From positions 1,924,501-1,988,500 of the forward strand of contig OX359196.1 in NCBI GenBank assembly GCA_947172415.1: DNA of 64,000 nt, given 5' to 3'. The position numbers were made by a program, and so were the translations under genes. The notes beneath the pieces were generated by a model. That model ran no database searches, was not told the DNA's origin, and was given only the letters and a program-made list of their open reading frames with translations. Every line of letters begins with the position of its first letter. Within the stretch, counting starts at the first letter, position 1. This document shows positions 12,001 through 23,700 of this stretch, piece after piece. The DNA comes from Chondrosia reniformis. Its lineage: Eukaryota > Porifera > Demospongiae > Chondrillida > Chondrillidae.

Positions 12001-14010
12001 GAAGAACAAGATCTCACAGACATCTCAAAGAATGATCTGGCTCATCCATTTTTTATCCAAAAGATAGTGTGATTGTTTTACCTTATGGATGTTAATAAAG
12101 CACTGCCTGGGTGTTATAAGGGGTTAAGCATCCTAAAATCACGAAGTCTCCGCCTGTAAAACTAGCCCAGTCACTTTGTTGGCATCACAGGTGGGCCACG
12201 TAGATCCCACAGCTTAAATGATAAAATTTTCTACTGTAAGATAAGATATATATTTATATGTTTTTTTATCTCTTTCTTATTAGTGTGCAAGCATTTTGCA
12301 ATTAGTTTCAGATGCATCCAGTGATGGCCAACAGGAAGCCCTCCGCATTTCAGCTAGCGAGGCACTGAAAGGAATTTGGATCCACATTCTACATCCTGGT
12401 GATCCTGTAAAGAGGGGTTTAGAAGATGTGTCAAAGAGAAATAATCTTCTAAAGGACTTTTGGAATGTTTTCATACTTGTGGTATTTGACGATGCCCCTT
12501 CTGTCAGAAGTGTTATGCAGTCTTGCTTAAATGATATTTTTGACTTTTTGGCTCAATTTAATGAAGTGGAAATGTTGGGTAAGTCAATTATTTATCATAC
12601 TATGTTACAAAGAGATATATGTATTAGTTATACCACGGTGCTGAGGTGTATATGGGTTTTATACGTACGAGTCACAAGGGCGCGTTATCGCCTGAGGACG
12701 AATACGTATATAAACCCATATACACCGAAGCACCTTGGTATGAGTGATATATACTCTGTCGCTTCTTATTGTTATTTTGGCGGGACTTTCAGGATGGCTC
12801 GTCTAGAGTCTGGTTGGTTTTGCTTGAATGCTGACGACTTCATAGAATGCTCTTGCCCTGACTACTCCAACTATCCTAAATGTAAGGAGAATTGTCCACC
12901 CCCCAAGTAGAAACGTCTTAGTTTACCTTATTTGGGCAGGGATATAATAGGATTTAAGAAGCCGATGCAGTATATAGCTTCTTAAAACCTGTTATATCAC
13001 GGTTACGAAATTTAAACACAGGCAGTTGCCCCGGCAACGGAGTATATATCTTTATTATACAGATAGATATTTAGCGAACTCATTATTTTAGCGGTAAATG
13101 TCAAATCGCTAATATAAATTTAATAGGACGCTAATAATAAGGGATTTACAGTATATATCTGAAATAGTACTTTTCTTGTTATTCAGTTGTATGGCTTCAT
13201 GTTATGGAAAGGATATACGGTAGGGGTCATAAGTGTCTGTTCCATTCGTTAAGACTAATCCGGAACGACATACCATTTCGTTTCATCTTCAATTTGTCCC
13301 AAAGCATTTCGAGATTGTCCCTATAATTAACACGAAGTGTTCTCGACATCTCAATGTTAGCAATTTAATGTCATGGTTATAGTACTTCCATCTAAACAGG
13401 CTGATAAAAGATCTTATCGTGCATTTTTAATCCTTATGGTATATGGTTTAATTTGTTAATGCTTATAGTATTATCTCCCTCTGTAGAATCTCTTTTTGGA
13501 AAGCTCTTCATGCCATCTATCGTACCTAAAATGAGCTGGTGTGTTGCCACATCCTTTAGGGAATGTCCCCACTTTGGTTTTGAATTTTTGATCACTGAAC
13601 TAAATTTGGAAGAGGAACTTCCTGTCAGTCAGAATATAAGCACTAGTGCAAATGTTTTGTTTGAAGAAGGACCAATCAATGAGTACAGAGAGGAGTTTAT
13701 GAAAACAGCAATCATGGTTCAGGCTGCTGCCCTTATTATTCGTTATCCTGATGCCTTTACAACTGTGGACTCCCAAAACAAGGTAGTAGCTTCTAAAAGT
13801 TGTGATGTCTACGAGACCCTCATTCATTTGCATAATAATGAAGGAGGTCAGCACGTGCCTTATTTTAGCCAACTAGGCTCGTCTGTCATCACAAACCTAT
13901 ACAAAAGTATTCTTTTAATGAGTTTATCTAATGAAACTTTATTTTCTGTTTCACCCAGCTTAGTTTTAATCCCTCATACCATTTTAGAAAACCTAAACAT
14001 ATATATTTAA
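1..14010 (+). CDS. THADA: THADA orthologue, C-terminal 947 codons, 15 exons
   Basis: THADA is a very large HEAT/ARM-repeat protein with a DUF2428 core; roles in tRNA methylation (yeast Trm732 homologue) and calcium pump control are known for the family. Exons that keep one reading frame: 2-152, 611-744, 843-1088, 1236-1385, 1864-2022, 7076-7257, 7321-7434, 9792-9981, 10221-10309, 10388-10796, 10877-10945, 11074-11117, 11177-11264, 12284-12578 and 13487-14010 (stop). All introns are GT-AG and phases match at every junction. Diagnostic family strings are visible: SSPEG (exon 1), TAQSLLLCCWHSMKE (exon 2), DARHRGAFEMGYVGF (exon 3), HALNVLRALVKDTKLGE (exon 5), and EHWAVRNSS across exons 5 and 6 followed by TRIFGVK. 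The 5' end lies outside the window. Intron 5 (5.05 kb) and intron 7 (2.36 kb) are swollen by mobile elements. The frame is undisrupted, so the gene is probably functional. Identity is firm; exact boundaries of the shorter exons are less so. Confidence 0.9.
1073..1146 (+). repeat. 37-bp tandem duplication across a THADA splice donor
   Basis: Two perfect adjacent copies (1073-1109 and 1110-1146) each contain the last 16 bases of THADA exon 3 (843-1088) and the first 21 bases of the intron, including the donor TTTCAG|GTGAGT. The transcript therefore has two identical 5' splice sites 37 bases apart. Use of the first keeps the frame. Use of the second adds 37 bases, shifts the frame and meets the in-frame TGA just after the first donor. 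Confidence 0.95.
2496..3027. repeat. Dispersed repeat family A, copy 1 (THADA intron 5)
   Basis: It begins with a short palindrome around AGAGAGTACAGTAGTACTCTCT (2501-2522), followed by a stretch recognisable at 38716 and again at 55156-55560 and about 56140-56320. Shared features are the start palindrome, GGCGGGAAA-like text, CTCATAAATC, ATGTTTCGA.GCTCTACA, GGACGCCAT and TTTTCGCCAAGAA. No coding potential is seen; the open frames here are short and not conserved between copies. A shorter piece (CTCTATCCCTATAAAAAAGT) occurs just before it at about 2457 and again at about 3219, so the locus has been locally duplicated. Confidence 0.7.
3554..4033. mobile_element. 480-bp fold-back element with 41-bp TIRs
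   Basis: Bases 3554-3594 are repeated as reverse complement at 3993-4033 with one mismatch (the motif TACGGTATATTCAG starts each end). The interior is unusually rich in CGTA and TACG words compared with its surroundings. Open frames on both strands inside it are small, overlap each other and resemble nothing I know. No clear target-site duplication is visible. It is best described as a non-autonomous terminal-inverted-repeat element in THADA intron 5. Confidence 0.75.
4180..6137 (-). pseudogene. Penelope-like retroelement, RT plus GIY-YIG, broken
   Basis: Reading on the minus strand, an N-terminal stretch (6137-5838) runs in frame through one TAA stop (5837-5835) into a reverse transcriptase with YGLPKVHK, LRPIVS, SLFTNIP, GTAMGSPVS and the catalytic YVDDT box. 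The frame then shifts near 4735 and continues in another frame to about 4543. A second shift leads to a C-terminal domain with YRIPCKDC and YVGQSKRSLAARL (4491-4180). RT followed by a GIY-YIG endonuclease with a Cys pair just before it is the diagnostic order of Penelope-like elements. The copy is dead: one stop and at least two frameshifts. It lies antisense in THADA intron 5, and its start is not defined (5' truncation is likely). Confidence 0.88.
6138..7075. other. Rest of THADA intron 5; no gene
   Basis: No coding exon seen. A segment at about 6715-6830 (TTTGTAAAGGTTCA inverted as TGAACCTTTACAAAG, then GACGCAGTTAGAAGAAATCC) recurs in diverged form at about 40880-41000, so it is a repeat. 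The intron ends in a pyrimidine-rich tract and TTTTTTAG at 7075. Confidence 0.6.
7526..9557. mobile_element. TA-flanked pogo/Tigger-like element in THADA intron 7
   Basis: The left end TA|CAGTCGACTCC (7524-7536) and right end GGAGTCAACTG|TA (9547-9559) form short imperfect terminal inverted repeats flanked by TA, the target duplication of the Tc1/mariner and pogo groups. The end sequence is of the pogo/Tigger kind. I see no intact transposase. The interior holds a GCGGAACGT-rich imperfect tandem stretch at about 8035-8130 and a second, nested element at 8648-9288. It is an old non-autonomous copy. Confidence 0.75.
8648..9288 (-). mobile_element. Nested pogo-type element with transposase N-terminal relic
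   Basis: The ends CAGTAGAATCTCGTTAACAC (8648 on) and its inverse (to 9288) are flanked by TA on both sides (8646-8647, 9289-9290). The minus strand encodes a decayed helix-turn-helix stretch, GRIAKEFGIVNSTLSG, then VEDALLLWFQAI and RKNVPVR. Both are hallmarks of the CENP-B/pogo (Tigger) DNA-binding region. The DDE domain is absent and the frame is broken, so this is an internally deleted derivative. It sits inside the element at 7526-9557, which dates it as the younger insertion. Confidence 0.82.
12631..12740. repeat. 110-bp hairpin element in the last THADA intron
   Basis: The left arm TACCACGGTGCTGAGGTGTA pairs with the right arm ending in ACACCGAAGCACCTTGGTA; about 35 bases per arm, with a loop containing GGGCGCGTTATCGCC. 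It is a short palindromic MITE-like unit and makes the upstream exon frame appear to read on past its true donor at 12578. Confidence 0.7.
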
Positions 14011-16596
14011 ACTTTTAACATTAATTTTTATTATGAGTCTGTAGAACTAAACTGGCCAGAATTTTCTTAATCATATAAACAGTTACCATGGAAATACATT
14101 TGATACTGATATAGCCTACAATGTACAGTATTTGTTCAAAGGTTTTGAAGAAGAAAATTCTTTTACATTAAATTGTTTGTAAGATATATATATTATAAAA
14201 ATTATTCATCCATAAAGTAAGACCATTTAAAAAGTAGCATGAACCTTCCAATACCTCTGCTAGGGGAAGGGACTGAAACATATTTCTGAAAGTGCATAGT
14301 TCCTAAACCTACAATAACAATGCCAATGAAAAGGGAAGTAAAAAATCCTCAATGTATTTATATGGATCAGACATACTAATTGAATTTGGATTATAACTAG
14401 CCCAAGGTTCCTGCTGAGGCCCTATATTTTGCTAAACCATTTATTCTCCCGACCAATGTGAGCTCCTATAGCTAGTTTATCGTAAGTGTTAAGTGAGCTT
14501 GATGTATTCCTCTGTAAAAGGTTACATGTTGAACTGTATATGCTGTATGAATCATTAAAATTAAAGTTGACCAATATTATTTGTTATGTGAGATAAAATA
14601 CCTGATTGTTAGTGTTACTAATTTAATTAGCTCCTTTACCCTACATGTCCTGTTATTTGGGATGACTACAGACATGGAATATGGTTTCATATAAAAGAAC
14701 TAAATCAAGTTGGAGACATACAACAGAAAAACATGGCCACCTATTATTAAACGTATTACAAGTTTTCACTTAAAAGATAAACAATTAAGCTCCTAGAACA
14801 CCAGCAGCTGCAAGATTGAATAACCAAGGTTGTCAGTAAGAGCTTCAAGTCAATAGAACAGCTATAAGCCTACTTCTGGTTTTCTCTCCATACTATGGCC
14901 TTCAAACATAAATTTTAACAAGAAAAGGAGTGATACTAATTTATTAAGTAAAAACTGTCGATTGCGGTGTTTGCAATGGTGGCTGGTCTACACATCAGGA
15001 AAAGGTATAAGGTCCCGATTGTGTCCGTAGACATACGTAGTAACCTCTGATTTATGGACATGCACCTCGATATTCCGTAATGTGGACATACATCCTTGTA
15101 CAGCGTATATCAATACAATAGAAAATACAGTCTTTAAAGTGGACAATAATTATAGTAGAAAGGAAATAACATTTCAGCTGGTGGATTATTCAAGGATCTT
15201 CCTCAATCGATCACAGTAAACTTTAGGACCATACAGACGGTATGCACATGGAATCTCCGAACCAAGTCCAGCGCCACGATTTACTTTATTACCTGCACCT
15301 GTATTGCATAGTGCGTGAGTGTATATGCTGAAGGCTTATAACTGCCTATACATATATAGGACATATGTAATATGAATGAGCCTTTAGGCTCTGCATAATA
15401 AAACCCCTGAGAAGTGGACACCCCTATAATAAGGTCAGTTTTTGGGAATGTCCGAAAGTGTCTGAATTAGAGGGATTCCACTGTAGTCAATAACAGGTAA
15501 ATAGCTCAGTATTATAGAAATTAAAATCATTGTGGCATAAGTATTTTAATGACGTTCATCTTCAATTAGTTATTGATGCTGTGTAACTATATATTATGCA
15601 TTCAACCATAAATGTATTCAGAACAATTTCTATAATGTAGACATGTTATGCTTCCAGCATATATATAGATGTACAATCTAGTTAATGAGGATAAGGCATA
15701 ATATTTATATTTTGGTTTACAAAGTAAAGAATACCTATTTTCTTAGCTTCAATCACTTTCTTTGCAAGAGTATCCATCCTTCATCTGTGGTCTTGGGATT
15801 TTTGCTGTACATGATTCTTTGAAACTTATTAGCCTTGGCTTAATTAATCAGACTTTTTTTATGTATGTAAATAAACGTGAAGGGTTTTGTATTTTGTGTG
15901 ATTAGGCAATATGTATGTAGTTCCAGCATTCTGTCCAATGCATTATTAGGCCTTTTGTGGTATTATACAGAGTGGATGTTTTATTTATTAATGTAGCTAT
16001 TCTTGAAGTATGTTTATACACTGTCTATTAAGTACTCCACCATATGGCTCATTCACTTCATTTCACTTATATTATTCACATAAAAATGCATGAATTTACC
16101 TTTACTGTGTACATACCTATGTACGTTTAATTAAATCCACGGATAATTTAATTTCATAAATATTTGCATGTGTTAATTATATGTCAAGTTAGTCAAGTTA
16201 CTTAAATTCAGTTGGAGTTGAGCTATATTTTTTATTAACAGTTACCCGGTAACTAAAATCTGAAACATTCACTTGATGAAATGTACAAAACTCATGTCTA
16301 TACAATAAGAGATTTGTTAGACATAACTATACATCAAACAAGAAAGGTGGTGTGCCTATATTGGTGCAGAGGATGAAAAACCAAATCACAAAATGTTAAT
16401 TACTATAAACAAACTCCAATGTCTGTATACAATAAACGGATGATGGAAGTGTTATGAACAAACAAATTAAACCTTATAGTGGGAGATCAACTGTTATAGC
16501 AAAATGTATATATTTTTGCTCTATTTGCAATTACAGTATGAATATATATATTTTGAACCATCCACTTGTTCACTAATAGTAAATGTATAGTCTTTG
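14011..16596. other. Intergenic, THADA 3' side
   Basis: No supported gene. THADA (+) and the 16597 gene (-) converge here, so both 3' UTRs must lie in this stretch. About 15000-15484 looks like transposon remains: the right edge GAGGGATTCCACTGTA has the look of a mariner/pogo-type terminus, with GTCCGA-like text repeated inside, but no matching left end was found. The rest is AT-rich unique sequence. Confidence 0.55.
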
Positions 16597-18815
16597 CTAT
16601 CCACTGTTATTTTTGGGAAAATAAGAACTAAAAAAGCTGAAGGTAGCATTCCTTAGATTGACAACAATGTATGGAATTGCTATTGTTGTCACTGTGGAAA
16701 ATATCCATGAAAATCTGATGTTATATCTCACAGGTAGACTCATGTCCATAAGAAGGAGACAGTGAATGCTTGCTATAAATGTAGCCCCACACAAACACAA
16801 TATGCTGATATACAACCAAGAAAGACATTGCCTACAACCATATTTACCTGTCACAGAAACTCTATCATCGGATACAAACACTTGATCAATACTGATGACT
16901 GCTACAAGGAGTGCAAGGAATGAGATAGAAAACGATATAATTGAGATGATGAGGAAGGTATTTCTATAAGGATTAGCTAAGATTGCCATAAGAATAATAG
17001 GCAAGTGATAACCTGTAAATTCAATGAATGCTAACATTAATATCCATGTTCCAAGTTTCGCTGTTACCTTTTTAATGGTTTCAATACGGAAATATTTAAA
17101 TGTCACAAAATTAATAAACACAAAAATGCTTTTTGGTACAGGAAGGGCCTTGTTTGGAGTGTTTGTTGTTAAACAAAGTATCAAACAAAATGCCAGCCCA
17201 AACAGAAATGATGAAATAGCCCCAATCCCACCCTTTGGTAAAAATCCATTTGATCCATGTCTATAGCATTTGGATTCTGAAAGAAGAAATGTAAGTGCAA
17301 CTAATCCATCATGAATTATTATATAGAAGGAATAAATAAATGAAAATATGATCAGAGCCCAAGATAAACCAAAGGTAGGAATTTCACATGTTCCACTGAT
17401 TAACTTTGACACAATAAACTCTCTTCCTCCACAAGTGATGAACAGCATTATGACACCTAGTGGCCAAATCAAAGCTACTGCTATTGGAAAGAAAAAATTT
17501 ACTGAAATAGGTGATTTAGCTGGATTTGGAAAAGGAATACATCCTCCATAACAGAACTTGTGATTTATTGCTTGTATGCCACAGGCATATCCCATAGCTT
17601 TACTGTACACAGAATTGTCAATTTTCTTCTTTAGTAGTGCTTCTTTGAGCTAAAATAAAGAAGATTATTATTATATAGATAATATTTCCTTAATAAAACT
17701 TGCACTGTTAATTGGCATACAGATTAACTGAGGATAAGTTTTCTTCATGATCACAGACAATCAAAAAGTTAGAAATGGAGGAGTAACTATACACGTTTGT
17801 TTGAGTTTAGCAGCTTAATTTTGCATTTTATTTTTTGATATAGTGTATGTATTTGATGAATTGCTATAGATTGTATGGCCATGTATGTCTAAACCACTAT
17901 TATGTGCCTTAATAGGACTTTAAACAGCCTATATATGCATGGATGCAAATTGTATTATGTATATATATATATACATGTCTTTGCCTATAGGGCAATTACA
18001 CATATAATAATGTATACACATATAGCATGCAAGTTTTGGCAATATTAAATCAGTACAGTACTGTAAAAGTTCTGTAAAAACAGTACTAAATTTGCAAGTA
18101 CACACTTGTATGTATAAAATATGTACGTACATGTCACTTTTAAAAGTTACTGCTAGAATGATTACGTAGATTATATCATGAAATTGAACCCTGTTACATG
18201 CACATATGTAAAAATATACAGTTAGTAAATATATTATTTGGTATAACTTACAAGAATTATCACAGGCAAGAGAACGTTGTTGATTACTGAGTTATCATGG
18301 TCAGGTGGTATAAGGTAAGGAACAGTAAGACAAACAGCATTGTAGTCTAAAATGGCTGGACTTATATTGAAGAATTGACCCACTATACCTTGTGGGATAA
18401 AAAGACCCATTTCATTTATCATTACTGCTGAAATAACATTGTAGATAGTAGATGAATACCACATGGTACCATACACATTCTTTTTCCCATTTAATCTGAA
18501 TATCATTCCAGCAAAAGGTTCTCTATCCACACACACATCTCTGTTTATAACTGTTTCATTGGCAAAGAAGATGATTAACATGAACCGAGGCCGTCCATGG
18601 TTGATAGGAAAAAAGGCTTTAGTCAGTCTTTGATAATTCTCCTCATCGGAAATGATAGCTTGTACTATTTCATCAGTATTGTTACAAGGTGAATGTTTCT
18701 GGCAACTGCTCTGCCAATAGGCAGGGAGTACAGACATCTCTTTTAGATCTACAGCACTAATGCTACTACCAACGAGAAAGATGGTTGCAACTAATAATTG
18801 TACTGAATTATTCAT
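16597..18815 (-). CDS. Secreted-ectodomain multipass membrane protein, unknown family
   Basis: Two exons, 18815-18252 and 17649-16597, join in phase 0 through a GT-AG intron to give 538 codons with no disruption. The start ATG is followed by a convincing signal peptide (LLVATIFLVGSSISA). About 220 extracellular residues follow with several Cys (SSCQKHSPC, DVCVD, KFCYGGCIPF). Then come about seven hydrophobic segments at roughly residues 241-262, 280-311, 331-350, 387-412, 419-442, 464-491 and 503-522. I do not recognise the family. The topology (cleaved leader, Cys-bearing ectodomain, about 7 TM) would suit a receptor, but no GPCR motif such as DRY or NPxxY is visible, so function is open. 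It is intact, unlike the duplicated membrane genes next to it, and shares no obvious sequence with them. Confidence 0.75.
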
Positions 18816-19370
18816 TTTACAGAAATGGGCCTAGTTTTTTCACTGATCTCTCTTTCAAAGTTCTATAATATTATATTATATATAATATACAGTTACGTAC
18901 ATATATAAGATTTCAAGTATTATATTGAAAGCAACTAACCGAGTAGGATGTTACTATATATGTTCTTAGAATATAACTATATATGTACATATATGGCTGC
19001 ATGTGATCATTAAGGATATAGAAACTACAATTTAAACAATTCTAAAATATTTAACAAAAAAGTAAAGGCCTGTAACTATTAAAATTTAGGATGTGGTTTG
19101 TTGAAACTACTATAATAAACTCAATATCTTTTTAAGAGTCTCAAAAATAAAATCAGTGATCGATATAATACCTATAGCACTCAATCCCAGAAGAGCAATG
19201 AACTTCCAAGTATTATTTATCATGACTTTCCTTTGTAATGTGACTTATAAACCTGAACTGGTTGGGCCATCCATATTAATCTTACTCTTTGTATGGCATG
19301 TCACAATAATAAACAATCATTATACGTAATTTTTATACATTATAAAGTCCTGAATGACTAGGAAAGCTCA
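18816..19370. other. Upstream region of the 16597-18815 gene
   Basis: AT-rich, with many TATA-like words close to the start codon, for example TATATTATATATAATATAC at about 18871. No coding exon seen. The promoter and 5' UTR of the minus-strand gene are expected here, but no single element can be singled out. Confidence 0.4.
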
Positions 19371-20005
19371 TGTTGAAATTCGATCACTCGTAAACGCTAG
19401 CCGAGATGAAATGGTTCTCTCAGACGTTTTGACAACCTTCGGCTGCCTTCATCAGTAATGACAAGTATACAAGCGCTACTATATAAGTACAAAAGCAGAG
19501 AGATAGTGGTAGGTCACATGAGATACAATAGAGCGTGAACAAGGGAAAAACGGGAAGTACAAGTAAACAATACATTGAACCTTTAATATACAAAGTGACA
19601 AGTTGGCAAATTCAAACAATAGTGTAAGTTAAGTGTGATATCAGTTCAATAGGGTGGCGTAGATTCCTGGCATTGGGCCCCTTCCCCTATTGAGAAGGGC
19701 CTGCTCTTCGTGGCATATGCCAGGACTCCAACAAACAACGGGTCTAGGTGTGGGGTGGGCATCTATCACCCTGGCTTTGGACAAGTCCATCTGGTGACCT
19801 GAGATGAACACATGTTCGGCAAGTGCTGAGGCCATCACATCCCCGTGACCTATATATATATATGTCTGTTTTTTGTACTTATACAGTAGTTATACAGTAG
19901 TGCTAGTATACTAGTCATTACTGATGAAGGCAGCCGTAGGTTGTCTATATGTCTGAGAGAACCATTTCATGTTGGCTAGCATTAACGAGTGATTGAATTT
20001 CAACA
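19371..20005 (-). mobile_element. Penelope-derived fragment with inverted, ribozyme-like ends
   Basis: The ends TGTTGAAATT (19371) and AATTTCAACA (19996-20005) open an imperfect inverted repeat of about 90 bases per side. Both arms carry CTGATGA followed by GGCAGCC, a short loop and GGTTGTC (minus strand from 19455, plus strand from 19921). Between them the minus strand encodes ALAEHVFISGHQMDLSKARV and a terminal GRGPMPGIYATLLN (19838-19641). This matches the C-terminal tail of the GIY-YIG copy at 4180-4491 (SALAKHTMNTGHEVDW, HGPLPFVYLALLN). It is a 3' remnant of a related Penelope-like element. Confidence 0.75.
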
Positions 20006-20716
20006 TAATTATTTAATTTATTTTATACAGTAATAGTACTACTGTTCTTATTGATTTCCTAACTACGTATTTTCCTGTTATTCCAATGTATACTTTTGTT
20101 GACAGTTTCACATTCAATTGTGATCACTTGAATATATAATGACAATGTAGCCACATAATATCCTTTGATTTATTTATATATATACATGTATATATATACG
20201 TATGCATTCCATCAATGCATGTCCATGGAATGTGGATACGTACTAGTTTGTTTTGTTTTTTATTTCCTTGTGAAAAGTTTTCACCTTGGAGGTATCCCTC
20301 TTGGCTAGTAAACTCTGTGTGTCCTTGTAAAGAAGAACATTAAAGTCTCATTGACTTTCTAAATCATCAGATGTTTCTCTTAACTTGAAATGATGGAGTG
20401 TGCATGTGTTTTATATTGAATTAGTGATCATAATTGATGTCCTGACCCTGCAATTATAATAATTATATACATTAAGTATGGATTGCAAAACCACTTTTTA
20501 TAATGCACAGATGTGTAACATTGGATGATATTCAGCCAGTAAAATATAAGCATATGTTAAGGATAAATTAATGCATACATATACGTAGCTGTATATATAT
20601 GTACATGAGTTTTAATACATTTGCCTAATGAGGGGTTCTTCAAAAGATGTGGATTTTAGAGAATTTTCTTCTTCTTGAGGATTCAGTGGAACTTCTGTGA
20701 TACATGTTCTATCTTC
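20006..20716. other. Intergenic; no gene
   Basis: AT-rich, with a TA-repeat palindrome at about 20175-20205. It lies downstream of the minus-strand receptor-like copy and probably held its 3' UTR. Confidence 0.45.
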
Positions 20717-23700
20717 TTAATCACTGTCAGCATTCTCAAAGGATCCTCCAGGTACAAGCTGGTTGATGTGATAATAAGGAAAAAGTTCAAGTGCCTCATC
20801 CCTCATTGTTTGCTTTGGCCTCTGAATGTCATCATCACTTCTTTTTGATTTCCACAAATCCTTAAACCTTGCACATCTCACCTTAACACAAGGAAGAAGT
20901 GGAAAGTACATATAGGCATGAAATCCAAGTAGTAAGATAACTTGTAAGATAGCAAGTAAAATAGAAGCTGAACTGAGTGCGACCACAGCCATTCCTTCAA
21001 ATGACAGATTGTAGACTAAAGAGTTGAAGCCTACTAGGTTAATTAGAAAAAACGCATCTGAATTTTTTGGTTTTATAAACCAAGCCAATTTATGATAAAT
21101 TTTATTCTTCCACCCATTGGAACTGGCAATTGAACTTTCCCATCTATTTCTACTGAATGGTCTTAAAAGGGTAACTTGAGTGAAATATAATACAAGAAGT
21201 AGTAAAAGCAAAGCTAGATTTAATTTTGGAGATGTTAATTTTTCATTTAGCATGAAGCATGGAATTCTTAATAACAGTCTTATTCCTATCCAGAAGCCAA
21301 ATGGCCAACAGTAAGCTCCATGAAACAAATCAAGAAAATGACTGAACCATATATTTTCAATGCAAAGCCTCCTCAAGACATCCCCAAAAGAGAACAAATG
21401 CAGTCATTGGGAAAATGTATAAAAGTGCGACAGCAATAGATATAATTCCAAGAGCTAAATGCCTTCCCTTAAAATATTGAAGAGTTGGTTGATATAGCCA
21501 TACCCGATGAGCTTGAAGAGCTGTGTCTTGTGAGGTGTATGTATACACATTAGTGTATCTGAGTGAGTCAATGATCAGACCTTTAAGGTTGGTGTATGTT
21601 AGTAACATCAGTGTGGCCAACACAGGTACAGCTCTCTTAGCAATAAAGTCCACTTTGAATATTCTCAAGTTAAACTTGTGTGCTCCTAAGATGATGAAAG
21701 CAACCAGCAAAAGTAGATAAAATGGAAAGGCAAAGTGAAGCATGGATTTAGTAAACTCATCCATACCATTGTACAAGCACATGCCAAATCCACTTTTAAA
21801 GTTTAGAAGAGTAATGATGCTATAGAAAGGCTACACTGAATACTGCCTCAAGTGGTCATCACAGAGGTACATGATATTGGCATAGAAACTGATCCCATTG
21901 ATAGTTCCCTGGGAAACGGTCAAATTAAAGAGAAAGAGTAGAGCAATGAGTGCTACTCCTCCAAGAGCATAAAGAGGTACTACTAAGAGGTACCATGGTC
22001 CATCACAGTCAGCACATTGGAAGCCTCCAAAGACAAAGCTGTATCCATAGGGACACTCACTGCACATGTAGCTGACTCTATTATTCTTGTTGTTGCATTG
22101 AATGGTTGAGAGTGGACTTATATCTTGTAGGGTCACTCTAACCTCCGGCAGCATCTTATTGCAAAAGAAATTAGGGCAATAATCAGTAAATATCAACTTG
22201 TTTTCTTCATGTTTGATCCAAAAACTGTCCATAGTTTGCTGATAGTGTGGCTGATTGTTAGCTGTTGAACAGAGGAATCCTTTATTCTTCAAGTTATTAT
22301 TGCAGCCATTACATAAAAGTGGTTGTGAAACTTCTTCAAAGCCTATTGGGCATGATAATAAAATTGTAATATTGTGATACAAGTATTGGATTCCGTCTGT
22401 GTAATTTAAGTTGCCATTTGTGGGTACTTTAAGCTGTACTCTGCTTACCTTGCTATCTTGAAACATATTGCTAATACTAACAGCTCCTATTGAATAGCAT
22501 GGTTGGTCTTTTATTTCTCTTAACTGTTTTATTGATCTCTTTTCCATATTCAAGTACTCAACCTGCACTGTTGAATTCATCAGTCTTTGTAAGTCACCTA
22601 TTAAAGATACATGGAGTGTAATTGTTGGTTTGACCACAGCATATGACCAGGTGCTGTTTTGTTACAGTCCCATAACTCCTGACTGTGATTGTGGATGTCA
22701 CATAAACACATGAAATAAGGTGGAGAAGAGACATGTCTTGATGACCAAGGCCATGAATCATTGGCAATATGGATAAGGTTTCTAAGAAATGTAGTTCCTG
22801 TTGAAGTGGGTCCTGCTTGTGTATGAAGTGTGCAATTAAGCATATGTCCATTAAAAATCTGTAAACCCATTTCATTATCCATAGCTGTAGAGTAGCTGTT
22901 ACTTAGTTCTATTGATGCATTAAAGAAGGGTATATCATTGCTGTGTGTCTTAGGTATCTTCCATCTTTATCAACAAATTGAAAAAAGCATCCAATATCAC
23001 AACCTCTCTTCCTTCCTGTCATACATTGAATATAGTCATTAAATGTACCTTCCTCGGTAGAATGAACATTAATAGCACTGTTAGGGGTATTTCCATTAAT
23101 TATAAGTTTTGAATTATTTTCAAATAGTCCTTTAGCTTCATTTCTAAAACTTAGAATACCAGTATAGGAATTCTCTTTATAAGTGTTAGCATTTGTTGCA
23201 GTTATTGTATTTATACCTCTCAACATAATTGCACTTTTTGAAACACTGATTGCTTTAGCTGAAGAAGAAAAAACACTAGAATTTGTAAGCAAAACTGAAA
23301 AGGTGACCAAATTTATCTGCAGAATGTAATCATTATTTTTCAGTTTAGGCATTCTCCAGTTGGTAATTATAGTATACGTAGCAGTACTAAAGTGGCAGTT
23401 GCGAAATTGAACAATTGTAACAGTTTTAAGAACTAAAGTTGACTTTCTTTCCAAAATAACAGTTTTATGAAGCTTTGAGTTATTAATCAATATTTCTGGG
23501 AAAACATTGTAGTTGTCAAGGAAGATGTAAAATTGATATGTATCTACAATAAATTCACAATTTTTCATGATAAATTGTAGTGACGAGGAATTAGAATTTT
23601 GATTGACATTGCCAATATGAAGCTTCACACTTGTTAGCTTACTGTTTACAATAGTCAAATTGCATCTTTCTAGTGGTGGCGTAGCAACATGTATCATGAT

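Noticed and set aside
12579-12910. Continuation of the THADA exon frame past 12578
   Set aside because: GGTAAGTC at 12577-12584 is a good donor in the right phase for exon 13487; the continuation runs through a hairpin repeat.
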